From Bacteriovoracaceae bacterium (GTDB lineage Bacteria > Bdellovibrionota > Bacteriovoracia > Bacteriovoracales > Bacteriovoracaceae), in assembly GCA_023146355.1 (NCBI GenBank), contig JAGLCH010000356.1, forward strand, positions 1 through 22,755: 22,755 bases of DNA, in the 5' to 3' direction. A model generated the notes under the pieces. That model searched no databases, had not been told where the DNA came from, and was given only the letters and a program-made list of their open reading frames with translations. The translations under genes and the position numbers were made by a program. How positions within the stretch are numbered: the stretch's first letter is position 1; every line of letters starts with the position of its first letter. Below, piece after piece: positions 8,381-14,985 of this stretch.

Positions 8381-9021
8381 TTCTTTTTTAATACCTTTTT
8401 CTTTTTTAACTGGTCGGCCTTAAAGTCCTCATCAATTTTATCAAATCCACGATCCTCTTTAAATCCACTATTGTATCTGTAGGCTAAAATTTTAATATCC
8501 CCATTGATTAGCTGAAAGCGACCACGCTGCTTTTTTTCTGCCTGATTAAAATGTATTGATTTGATATTGAAAAGTTGAGTCTGGTTTTCAATTCGTTCCA
8601 AGAATACTAAAAACTGTAAGAACGTTCCTGATACCTTCAAAGTATATTCTTTTGTAATATAAAACCCTTTAATCTCTTCTCTTCCTGGGCTTAGATATAC
8701 ATCTCGCATGTTAATTTCTTTAGCCGTATCTGAAAAGAACTGGAGATTTTTTGGATCAGAGATTTCATTGGGAAACTGCTTCTGCCTCTTTTCGACCTCC
8801 AAGGCAACCAATTCAATTTTCTTTTTGGCAACTTCAACATCTTTAAAATATTTTTTCAGGGTCAAAAGTTGTTTTTCTCTTTTCTGGATCTGCCCATGGA
8901 GCGCAGGTATCATAGATTCAAGATTTTCTCTGTTGATCAAATGATCACTATATTTCTCCCACGCAAAGAACATAGCGAGAAGCAGTATAATTAAGTGAAT
9001 TTTAGTAAGCACTTTTTCCAT
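8377..9021 (-). CDS. pilO: Type IV pilus alignment protein PilO
   Basis: PilO is a bitopic inner-membrane protein that pairs with PilN. The 214-residue product has a short cytoplasmic tail, one membrane helix (about 8-22, IHLIILLLAMFFAW), a periplasmic coiled coil rich in Lys, Glu and Leu (about 30-85) and a ferredoxin-like C-terminal domain. The latter includes YTLKVSGTFLQFLVFLERIE, a recognisable PilO segment, and FNIKSIHF. The C-terminus is unusually basic, ending in a Lys-rich tail (KADQLKKKKVLKKK). The gene starts 9 bp after pilN, with AGG just upstream of the ATG, and overlaps pilP by 4 bp. Sequence conservation in this family is low; order and topology carry much of the call. Confidence 0.9.
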   Translation of the reverse strand: MEKVLTKIHLIILLLAMFFAWEKYSDHLINRENLESMIPALHGQIQKREKQLLTLKKYFKDVEVAKKKIELVALEVEKRQKQFPNEISDPKNLQFFSDTAKEINMRDVYLSPGREEIKGFYITKEYTLKVSGTFLQFLVFLERIENQTQLFNIKSIHFNQAEKKQRGRFQLINGDIKILAYRYNSGFKEDRGFDKIDEDFKADQLKKKKVLKKK

Positions 9022-9030
9022 CTTACCTAC

Positions 9031-9654
9031 TTATTTCTGAAGCCATGGGTCAAACATTTCTACTCTTCCTATAATCTCATACACTTCTATTCTTTTTTTC
9101 TTCCCGTAAAGGGTTTCATCCTGTGTACTTGAGCCCTTACTAGACAAAGTGAGTGACCCACCAAAAAAAGCAGAGTCATTTGCCATTGCTAGAAAATCAC
9201 CTATGCTTTTATAGGCTTCGGATCTCCCCTTTATAATTATTTGCTTGTCTGGCCTAATAATTATACTTTCGAGCCACATATCATCAGGAACACTTCTAGC
9301 AAGTCTTTCGAGTATCTTCTTTGGGTTAGTTCTTGTTTGTAGAATTTTATCAACATAAGAAGAGCGCCTTAATAGATCATTTCTTCTACGCTCATATAAC
9401 TTAAGCTTTTCTTTAATATTTTGGTGCTTTTTTAGCTCCCGCTTTTGAGCATTATGCTTGTCAGTTAGTAGCGATATCTTGTGACTAAGTTCTGCCTCTT
9501 CCCCCGCAAGGTAATTAGGAAAATACAAATCTTGAGCAAAATATATTATCACAGCAACCGCAATGGCCTTGAGATTTAGTTTACTTAAATCAATTCCTGC
9601 AACCGAAGTTACACGTTGTATTTTCTTTTTTTTAATTAGATTAATCTCAATCAT
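9031..9654 (-). CDS. pilN: Type IV pilus alignment protein PilN
   Basis: PilN binds cytoplasmic PilM through its N-terminal tail and PilO through its periplasmic part. The product has 207 residues and begins MIEINLIKKKK, matching the INLLP-type motif that docks on PilM in other systems, though the usual Leu-Pro ending is replaced by lysines. One membrane helix follows (about 28-46). A coiled coil lies at about 55-105, then a ferredoxin-like domain with MWLESIIIRPDKQIIIKGRS, a typical PilN segment. The ATG at 9654 shares one base with the pilM stop (TAATG) and has AGGAAG eight bases upstream. It sits in a complete pilMNOPQ series. Confidence 0.93.
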   Translation of the reverse strand: MIEINLIKKKKIQRVTSVAGIDLSKLNLKAIAVAVIIYFAQDLYFPNYLAGEEAELSHKISLLTDKHNAQKRELKKHQNIKEKLKLYERRRNDLLRRSSYVDKILQTRTNPKKILERLARSVPDDMWLESIIIRPDKQIIIKGRSEAYKSIGDFLAMANDSAFFGGSLTLSSKGSSTQDETLYGKKKRIEVYEIIGRVEMFDPWLQK

Positions 9655-10763
9655 TATTTAAACTTCCTCATGGCAAGGCCTATTGAAGCGACTCCAAGGA
9701 ATCCAACTTCCTCTAAATCTTCTTCACTAAGTTTCTTTCCATATTCAAGTTTTTCAAAAGGATTAAAAAATTGTATTTCTAGCCCTAAAACGGACTCAAT
9801 CTTCTCAGAAAGCCCAGGAGTAAGTGCCCCCCCACCAGTCAGATAAACTTTTTCAAAGGATTCATCTGAGGTTGAGGTAATATAAAATTCAATAGTTTTT
9901 TTTATATCGGCAATAAATGATTCATTAACCTGATCAATAACTTCAATAACTTCCTCGGGAAGGTTTCCATTTTCATCACCAACAGTTTTAAGAGACTCAG
10001 CATCGCTGTGATTAACTCCCATCTGTCTTTGTATCTCTTCCGTAACCATTACGCCGCCCATTGCAATCTCTTTTGTGAATACAATGGTGTTATCTCTACA
10101 AATAATGAACTGAGTACCTTGAGCTCCAATATCCAAAAAAATCGTAGAAGTTCCTTCGCTGAGTCTTAACTCGTCATTTTTTACAAACTGAAAGACATTT
10201 ACACAGGCTAAAAGATTCAAGTCCACGATTCTAGGTCTTAGACCAGCAGCTTCGACTAAACCTCTTTGCCCAAGAATAAGACTATTTTGCGCAGCTGCAA
10301 TAACGACATCGACACCGCCACCTTCATTTTCACCAACCAGATGGAATGAAATGGTAGACTCTTCTACGTTAAAGGGTATGTATTGTTCTGCTTCCCAAAC
10401 GACTTGATCCTCGATCTCCTCGATTGAGCCCCCGGCTAACTGAAGCCTACGACTTATGGTGCTCGGACCAGAAAGGCCAACACATACCTTATTTATTCCC
10501 GCACCGACACCAGCAGTTGCATTTTTTATGGCATCAATAACTTCTTCTTCCTTATGAATTTCATCTTCAATAATCGCGCCCTCAGAAAGGGGGATACGAC
10601 AGAAGTACTGTAACTTGAAGCTTGTACCATTTTTGTCACTAGATAAAACGCACGCCTTAATAGCGCTCTGACCAATATCAATACCAATCATGATCTTCGG
10701 TCCGAAGTCTACAGCATCGCGAAGTGACCTTTTAATTTTGCCAGTGAGCTCTTTTAAGTCCAA
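9654..10763 (-). CDS. pilM: Type IV pilus actin-like protein PilM
   Basis: PilM is a cytoplasmic actin-fold ATP-binding protein that clamps the PilN tail to the inner-membrane platform. Its 369 residues carry the expected nucleotide-binding elements: IMIGIDIGQSAIKACVL near residue 25, FLDIGAQGTQFIIC in the second half and VYLTGGGALTPGL near the C-terminus. PilM landmarks such as VVWEAEQYIPFNVEE and VVIAAAQNSLI are also present. The start is a TTG at 10763, with AGGA seven bases upstream; the next in-frame ATG (residue 25) has no ribosome-binding site and would cut into the first beta strand. A near-consensus promoter lies just upstream, so pilM is probably the first gene of its own transcript. 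Confidence 0.96.
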   Translation of the reverse strand: MDLKELTGKIKRSLRDAVDFGPKIMIGIDIGQSAIKACVLSSDKNGTSFKLQYFCRIPLSEGAIIEDEIHKEEEVIDAIKNATAGVGAGINKVCVGLSGPSTISRRLQLAGGSIEEIEDQVVWEAEQYIPFNVEESTISFHLVGENEGGGVDVVIAAAQNSLILGQRGLVEAAGLRPRIVDLNLLACVNVFQFVKNDELRLSEGTSTIFLDIGAQGTQFIICRDNTIVFTKEIAMGGVMVTEEIQRQMGVNHSDAESLKTVGDENGNLPEEVIEVIDQVNESFIADIKKTIEFYITSTSDESFEKVYLTGGGALTPGLSEKIESVLGLEIQFFNPFEKLEYGKKLSEEDLEEVGFLGVASIGLAMRKFK

Positions 10764-10770
10764 TGTATTG

Positions 10771-10774
10771 TCCT
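10771..10774 (-). promoter_or_regulatory. Ribosome-binding site supporting the TTG start of pilM
   Basis: AGGA on the minus strand lies seven bases before the TTG at 10763, an ideal distance. It decides the start over the ATG at codon 25. Confidence 0.65.
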
Positions 10775-10806
10775 GAAATAGGAGGGTAAAATGATCCTAT
10801 TAATAA

Positions 10807-10836
10807 ATTATAACTGCAGTTTTGACCTATTATCAA
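10807..10836 (-). promoter_or_regulatory. Near-consensus sigma-70 promoter of the pilMNOPQ unit
   Basis: On the minus strand TTGATA (10836-10831, five of six consensus bases) is followed after 18 bp by a perfect TATAAT (10812-10807). The expected start is about 10800, giving a 37-nt leader with a good ribosome-binding site before pilM. It occupies the 90-bp gap between pilD and pilM, the only sizeable gap on this side of the cluster. It is the best match to a housekeeping promoter that I found. Confidence 0.7.
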
Positions 10837-10853
10837 GGATATAATGCAGCTTA

Positions 10854-11618
10854 TTAAAATGGGAGCGGCAGCATCTTCACGATTTTTGGAAAGAATATCT
10901 GTAGGGAGGCGGCTAAGATGATAAATGGACCAAATGGAATTGGGTAATCCCTGCTCATTTTTTTTGTCAAAATAAGAAGAACGCCTACTATAGACCCCAG
11001 CATACAGCTTAAAAAAACATTGGTTATAATGCCAAGAGGACCCAAGTAAATTCCCAAAGCAGCAAATAATTTAACATCGCCTAAGCCTAGCCCCTCTTTT
11101 TTTGCAAAAAGAAGATACGTAGATGAGACTAAAAAGGGGAAGCCACCACCAATAGCAAGACCTATTGCCCAATGTTTCCAAGAATAGAAAAGCAAAGCAT
11201 AACCCAAAAAGATAGCTGCAAGGTATAAGTTTAAAACATCTGGTAAAATCTTGTGCTTTAAATCAATAAAGAAATGACTGATAAAGACACACACCGTGCT
11301 AAAAAGAACTACAAATCGGATAATAGTCTCAAAAGAGAAGCTATTGGGAAACAGATATAGTGCCATTGCACCAGCAATAAGCTCTACAATAAAATAGCTA
11401 AATGGAATTCGAGCTTTACACTTTAAGCACTTACCTCTTAAAGCAAGATAACTCAGCAGTGGAATATTCTCATACCAATGGATTAATTTTTTGCAACTAG
11501 GACACGTTGATCTAGGCCTCGCAACATTTAGTCCAAGTGGTATTCGATAAATTACGACGTTAAGGAAGCTTCCAAAGATTGCACCAAAGGTAAAAACAAA
11601 TAATTCGAGTAGATACAT
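10854..11618 (-). CDS. pilD: Prepilin leader peptidase / N-methyltransferase
   Basis: PilD cleaves the short prepilin leader and methylates the new N-terminal residue in the inner membrane. The 254-residue product is almost entirely membrane helices. The N-terminal domain has the paired cysteines typical of full-length bifunctional enzymes (Cys39-x2-Cys42 and Cys64-x2-Cys67), framed by GSFLNVVIYRIP, RPRSTCPSC and PFSYFIVEL. The aspartyl protease part carries FIDLKHKILPD (Asp119) and GLGLGDVKL (Asp181), the two catalytic-type aspartates of A24 peptidases. The start lies 2 bp after the ABC permease stop, with GGA six bases upstream. Its natural substrate in this window is PilA, whose leader ends in Gly-Phe. 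Confidence 0.96.
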   Translation of the reverse strand: MYLLELFVFTFGAIFGSFLNVVIYRIPLGLNVARPRSTCPSCKKLIHWYENIPLLSYLALRGKCLKCKARIPFSYFIVELIAGAMALYLFPNSFSFETIIRFVVLFSTVCVFISHFFIDLKHKILPDVLNLYLAAIFLGYALLFYSWKHWAIGLAIGGGFPFLVSSTYLLFAKKEGLGLGDVKLFAALGIYLGPLGIITNVFLSCMLGSIVGVLLILTKKMSRDYPIPFGPFIILAASLQIFFPKIVKMLPLPF

Positions 11619-11620
11619 AT

Positions 11621-12397
11621 TTAATCCAAATTCTTGCGATCAAAAATGATAGCGCAAATAGCAGTAAGAGTTATAAGGTAGACAATAGCATAACTGACTG
11701 AGTGTAAAAGGATATCCCATTCTACTTCTTGCTTGTATACCACATGATCCTTTAAATTAAGCTTTGAAAAATTTGGAAATACAAAATGATAATATTTAAT
11801 CACGGTCTGAATAAAGTCACTACTCCTTATGAATACAGTGTCTGAAACTCCACTGACAGCATGTCCCGAGATATAGACTGCTAGTGTATAAATAACTGAC
11901 ATTACGGTGTTAGTCATTAGTGAAAAGAAAACTACTACAAGAAGAACAATTGCCGCTTCAAGAAAAGAAAAGATTACGCTCCATCCAATTAATGTAGATA
12001 GTTCTCCCCCCAAAAACACATACGCTCCTAGTGAAAGAAGGGCCAGCATTAAAGTATTGAGAATTAAAATCCCTAGCATTCCAAGTATTTTGCCAATTAT
12101 AAAAGATGAGCGCCTAAGAGGCCTAACCAGAATCATGTAGGCAGTTCTACTCTCAGTCTCCTTAGAGATTAATCCTGCTCCCATAAAAATGGCAATTCCC
12201 ACCGCGGAAAGGGAAAGAGCACCCAAACCAATGTCAATTGCAACCTTCTGGGGGGCGCCAAAAGTAAACTCTGTTGCTAAATAACTAATCCCGCAGATGG
12301 CAAATCCTAAAAAGAGGATATTATAGATAACCTTACTCTTGTAAATTTCTACAAATGAATATCGAGATATTATTAAAATTTTTCTAAGTTCGTTCAT
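11621..12397 (-). CDS. ABC-2 type permease, probable PilI-like subunit
   Basis: The 258-residue product is an integral membrane protein with about six predicted helices (for example ILFLGFAICGISYL, GALSLSAVGIAIFMGAGL, ILGMLGILILNTLMLALLSL). It has the ABC-2 family hallmark between helices 2 and 3: KETESRTAYMILVRPLRRSSFIIGK, of which the E-x-RT and RP-x2-R-x2-F-x2-GK residues are key. It starts 1 bp after the ABC ATPase stop and ends 2 bp before pilD, so ATPase, permease and pilD form one unit. By position it corresponds to PilI of the Myxococcus xanthus pil cluster. The substrate is unknown. A generic NosY/NatB-like exporter is the alternative; I give no symbol because the assignment rests on synteny. 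Confidence 0.85.
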   Translation of the reverse strand: MNELRKILIISRYSFVEIYKSKVIYNILFLGFAICGISYLATEFTFGAPQKVAIDIGLGALSLSAVGIAIFMGAGLISKETESRTAYMILVRPLRRSSFIIGKILGMLGILILNTLMLALLSLGAYVFLGGELSTLIGWSVIFSFLEAAIVLLVVVFFSLMTNTVMSVIYTLAVYISGHAVSGVSDTVFIRSSDFIQTVIKYYHFVFPNFSKLNLKDHVVYKQEVEWDILLHSVSYAIVYLITLTAICAIIFDRKNLD

Positions 12398-12398
12398 A

Positions 12399-13313
12399 TT
12401 ATTTCTTAATGTTATAAATAACTTGCTCTAGTGTTGGACGTCCAGGCGCTACACTCAAGACCTCTCCTCCACACGTTAATACTTTTGACAAAAGCTGATC
12501 ACGCTCATTTTTATTACATTGAATATTAAATACACTACTGTCGAGAATATCATATTTAAATTCTCCAAGTAACTCCTGAGCTATCGCGCAATCGTCGAGT
12601 TTGACTCGAAGGAAATAATCTGATGAAATATTCTCCAGGATTAGTTTATCAACAGATCCCTGATAGAGGTTCTTGCCATGTTGCAACACCACCACTCGCT
12701 CACAAATTTCCTCAACATCAGAAACAATATGACTGCTGAAAAAAATAGTCTTCCCCATTCGATTGAGTTCGACCAAAGCATCTTTAATCTCTTTTCTTCC
12801 AAGGGGATCAAGACCACTGAGAGGTTCATCCAATACTATAAGTTTTGGATCATGAACTAATGCGCTGACGAAACCGAGCCTTTGCAACATCCCCTTAGAA
12901 TATCCTCTAATTTTACGATCAAGAGCATAATTAATTGAAAAAACATCAGACCACTTTTTTATTGCTAGCTTCCGAGTTACCCGTGGCACGTCATTCAGAC
13001 TTGCTAAATATTCCAAAAACTCCCGCCCTGTAAGGTAAGGGTAAAAGTAAGGACGCTCAGGAACAAACCCTATATTTGATAAGATTTCCTTTTTTGTTTT
13101 TCCTAGGGCGCTGCTAAAGTGAATACTTCCGACATCAGGTCTAATAAAGTCCATCATTATTTTAATAGAGGTTGTTTTACCCGCGCCATTAGCTCCTAAA
13201 AAACCGACGAGTGTCCCTTCCTCTATGGAAAATGAAACACAATCAAGTGCCTTGAACTTTTTTGCCCAGAAATCCGTTTGAAAACTTTTCGTAATCTCGC
13301 GAAACTCAATCAT
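12399..13313 (-). CDS. ABC transporter ATPase, probable PilH-like subunit
   Basis: This is the nucleotide-binding subunit for the permease next to it. Walker A is GANGAGKTT (about residues 40-48). The Q-loop position carries Glu in FVPERPYFYPYLTG, as in many ABC-2 ATPases. The signature is YSKGM (138-142) instead of LSGGQ, Walker B is LIVLDEP (158-164) and the switch histidine is in SSHI (His195). The 304-residue length includes a C-terminal extension of about 80 residues common in this subfamily. The start is ATG at 13313 with GGGG eight bases upstream, 65 bp from a divergent plus-strand gene. It is probably the first gene of the ATPase-permease-pilD unit. Its location between pilA and pilD matches pilH of Myxococcus xanthus. 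Confidence 0.93.
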   Translation of the reverse strand: MIEFREITKSFQTDFWAKKFKALDCVSFSIEEGTLVGFLGANGAGKTTSIKIMMDFIRPDVGSIHFSSALGKTKKEILSNIGFVPERPYFYPYLTGREFLEYLASLNDVPRVTRKLAIKKWSDVFSINYALDRKIRGYSKGMLQRLGFVSALVHDPKLIVLDEPLSGLDPLGRKEIKDALVELNRMGKTIFFSSHIVSDVEEICERVVVLQHGKNLYQGSVDKLILENISSDYFLRVKLDDCAIAQELLGEFKYDILDSSVFNIQCNKNERDQLLSKVLTCGGEVLSVAPGRPTLEQVIYNIKK

Positions 13314-13366
13314 TAAGTTTCCCCACCATCATTAATATATATCCTTTATCTTTTTACAATTTGTAT

Positions 13367-13372
13367 TAGAAT
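13367..13372 (+). promoter_or_regulatory. Possible -10 box of the plus-strand TPR gene
   Basis: TAGAAT (four of six bases identical to TATAAT) ends exactly six bases before the ATG at 13379, the spacing expected if transcription starts at the A of the start codon. The candidate -35, TTTATC at 13345-13350, is weak. No Shine-Dalgarno sequence lies in front of the ATG. The 65-bp divergent gap 13314-13378 must also hold any promoter of the ABC genes, and it is A/T-rich with no clear consensus for them. Confidence 0.35.
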
Positions 13373-13378
13373 CATTCT

Positions 13379-14185
13379 ATGCGAAATGTTACTTATAAAT
13401 CAATTGCACTCAGTACTATATTAATAGTAATACTTTTTCTTGGTCAGCAGCAGCTATCTACGCAGAGGCCCCTTCCATTAATAAAAATATCAAAGCAGGA
13501 ATCGGCAATAAATTTTAGTGATGAGCTAATCCAAATATTTAGTACAGGTCAAAGCAGACTTATTTCATCTTTAATATGGATTGAGACACTTATGGAATCA
13601 GACCTAGATCACTATGGTGCCGACGATCTTGGCTCGTGGATGTTTCTCCGTTTTAACACCCTCAATCGAATTGATCCATATTTCTATGAGGTATACCGTT
13701 ATGGAGGGCAGTATCTTTCCATTGTTAAAAACGATAGAAAAGGTGCAACACAGATCTACGAAAGAGGGCTTAAACTTTTTCCTGAAAAATTCTGGTTAAA
13801 TTATCATGCGGCCTTCCACTATTACTTTGAGCTAAATGACTACAAGCGCGCGATTCCTCTTTTTGAAAAAATTGCATTCACCAAAGAAGGCAAGAGAATT
13901 GCCCCTTTTTTATCAAGTCTAATTTCCAGATTAAGACTTAAGCATCAATACCTTAGTGAAGAATCCTACTTACTCGCAGAGCATGCCTATAGGCAACTAC
14001 CTAAAGACTCAAACCTGGGAAAGAGACTTTACCGCAGGCTTTACGCTATTCGGTGTCAGCTGGACTTAGCATGTTTGAATGGAAAAGGAAGAGATTGTAG
14101 GACGAGAGATTTAGATGGGATACGCTACATATCTCACAATGGCACCCATGGTGCTCGTAATCCTCGTCGCTGTAATTCAAAGTAG
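13379..14185 (+). CDS. Membrane-anchored TPR-like protein in the pilG position
   Basis: This is the only confident plus-strand gene. Its 268 residues start with a basic tip and one membrane helix (about 9-23, IALSTILIVILFLG), so the rest is probably periplasmic. The middle (about 80-165) is TPR-like: YEVYRYGGQYLSIVKNDRKG, IYERGLKLFPEKFWLNYHAA and YFELNDYKRAIPLFEKIA. The last 50 residues carry four cysteines (CQLDLAC, then DC, then a final C) and many Arg and Gly residues, perhaps a small disulfide-linked or metal-binding tail. The start is forced: a TAG lies in frame at 13367 and the ATG at 13379 is the first start after it. No ribosome-binding site precedes it. It converges on pilA and diverges from the ABC ATPase. 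In Myxococcus xanthus this slot holds pilG, an accessory of the ABC pair. I cannot show homology, so no symbol is given. Confidence 0.82.
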   Translation: MRNVTYKSIALSTILIVILFLGQQQLSTQRPLPLIKISKQESAINFSDELIQIFSTGQSRLISSLIWIETLMESDLDHYGADDLGSWMFLRFNTLNRIDPYFYEVYRYGGQYLSIVKNDRKGATQIYERGLKLFPEKFWLNYHAAFHYYFELNDYKRAIPLFEKIAFTKEGKRIAPFLSSLISRLRLKHQYLSEESYLLAEHAYRQLPKDSNLGKRLYRRLYAIRCQLDLACLNGKGRDCRTRDLDGIRYISHNGTHGARNPRRCNSK

Positions 14186-14186
14186 A

Positions 14187-14210
14187 AGCGCCCTAAAATA
14201 GAGCGCTCTT
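14187..14210. terminator. Weak hairpin between convergent genes
   Basis: The arms AGCGC (14187-14191) and GCGCT (14203-14207) can pair around an A/T-rich loop and are followed on the plus strand by CTCTTT. It is the only candidate terminator in the 48-bp gap where the plus-strand gene and pilA end. The short stem and broken T-run make it weak; it could serve either strand. Confidence 0.3.
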
Positions 14211-14233
14211 TCAAAACTTAATTATACGACGAA

Positions 14234-14779
14234 CTAGTAGCCAGTTTGCTGGTGTTCAAAGAATTTGTTTTCATTAACAGTCCACTTGTCTGCCATAACA
14301 TCTGTCGCTTTTGAAGTGTCAATCGCTCCCACAGCACCTGCGGTAAAAGAACCACCACCAACTGAAACAATCGCGGGAGGTAGTCCTGCCTTCGTTGCAG
14401 AGAAACCAGCAACTTTCTTTCCCGCTAGAAAATGAGACACTCCATCTCCCCCTCCGGCGCTACAAGTAATGCCGTTGATTGCACCACCACTAGCGAATGC
14501 ATCGGAAAAACCTGTAGTATAATAGCGAGCAGGCTTTTCAGCAGATGGGTCATACCCCATTTCGGCAAGACATGAAGCATAAGAATCCGCATCTGCCATA
14601 AATGCCGTTTCAGCAGAATATACTGATGCAAGTTGAAGTTTAGCCTCTGAGGTTTTTGACTTCGCTTGATACTTTTTAAAGTTAGGGATCGCAACGGCAG
14701 AAAGAATACCAATAATCGCAACAACGACCATGAGCTCTACAAGAGTGAAACCATCTTCAAGTTTTGTGTTTGACGTCAT
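14234..14779 (-). CDS. pilA: Type IV major pilin, PilA-type prepilin
   Basis: This is the subunit of the pilus fibre. The 181-residue precursor has a 10-residue leader ending in Gly10, then a mature N-terminus FTLVELMVVVAIIGIL with Glu5 of the mature protein, the classic class III signal cut by PilD. The hydrophobic helix continues to about residue 35 and an amphipathic helix to about 65. The C-terminal globular half is glycine- and serine-rich (for example SAGGGDGVSHF and VGGGSFTAG). It has exactly two cysteines (Cys70 and Cys106 of the precursor), which could form a disulfide, though not the end-of-protein loop of Pseudomonas or Neisseria pilins. An AGGAG lies six bases before the ATG. The gene stands alone behind a 206-bp gap, as expected for a highly expressed pilin. 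Confidence 0.95.
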   Translation of the reverse strand: MTSNTKLEDGFTLVELMVVVAIIGILSAVAIPNFKKYQAKSKTSEAKLQLASVYSAETAFMADADSYASCLAEMGYDPSAEKPARYYTTGFSDAFASGGAINGITCSAGGGDGVSHFLAGKKVAGFSATKAGLPPAIVSVGGGSFTAGAVGAIDTSKATDVMADKWTVNENKFFEHQQTGY

Positions 14780-14785
14780 AAAAAA

Positions 14786-14790
14786 CTCCT
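14786..14790 (-). promoter_or_regulatory. Strong ribosome-binding site of pilA
   Basis: AGGAG on the minus strand lies six bases before the ATG at 14779. It is among the strongest in the window, in line with high pilin demand. Confidence 0.7.
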
Positions 14791-14859
14791 AATATGAACC
14801 TGAAAAATGGTCCTGTTTTTATTTAATGTAATTATTAAGGCCCATATCTACCTAGTAGA

Positions 14860-14876
14860 TGCGACACAAGTACCAA
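14860..14876 (-). promoter_or_regulatory. Candidate sigma-54 promoter of pilA
   Basis: The minus strand reads TTGGTACTTGTGTCGCA. It keeps the essential GG and GC dinucleotides exactly 10 bases apart and matches TGGCAC-N5-TTGCA at nine of eleven positions. The predicted start near 14849 would give a leader of about 70 nt. The remaining 100 bases back to pilC (14877-14985) could hold an activator site; I see no gene there. pilA is sigma-54-dependent through PilR in Pseudomonas and several deltaproteobacteria. One such match can arise by chance, so this stays a candidate. Confidence 0.45.
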
Positions 14877-14985
14877 TCGGCAGTCTATCGTCATTTATTT
14901 AGGAATAAACGGCAAAAACTAAACTTCATCCCAGTCTTAGCAACCTCACCTTTGCCAGGTTAGTAACTTTTCCCTTGTGGCCAAT

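Noticed and set aside
14425..14724. 99-codon minus-strand frame inside pilA
   Set aside because: It is a shifted frame of the pilin gene, which has an unmistakable class III signal in the other frame.
14940..14957. TGGCA...TTGC on the minus strand, considered as a sigma-54 site
   Set aside because: The GG and GC are 13 bases apart instead of 10, so it cannot be a standard -24/-12 promoter; the site at 14860-14876 has the right spacing.
14937..14966. Inverted repeat after pilC, considered as a terminator
   Set aside because: The stem has a mismatch and a G-U pair and no T-run follows on the minus strand.
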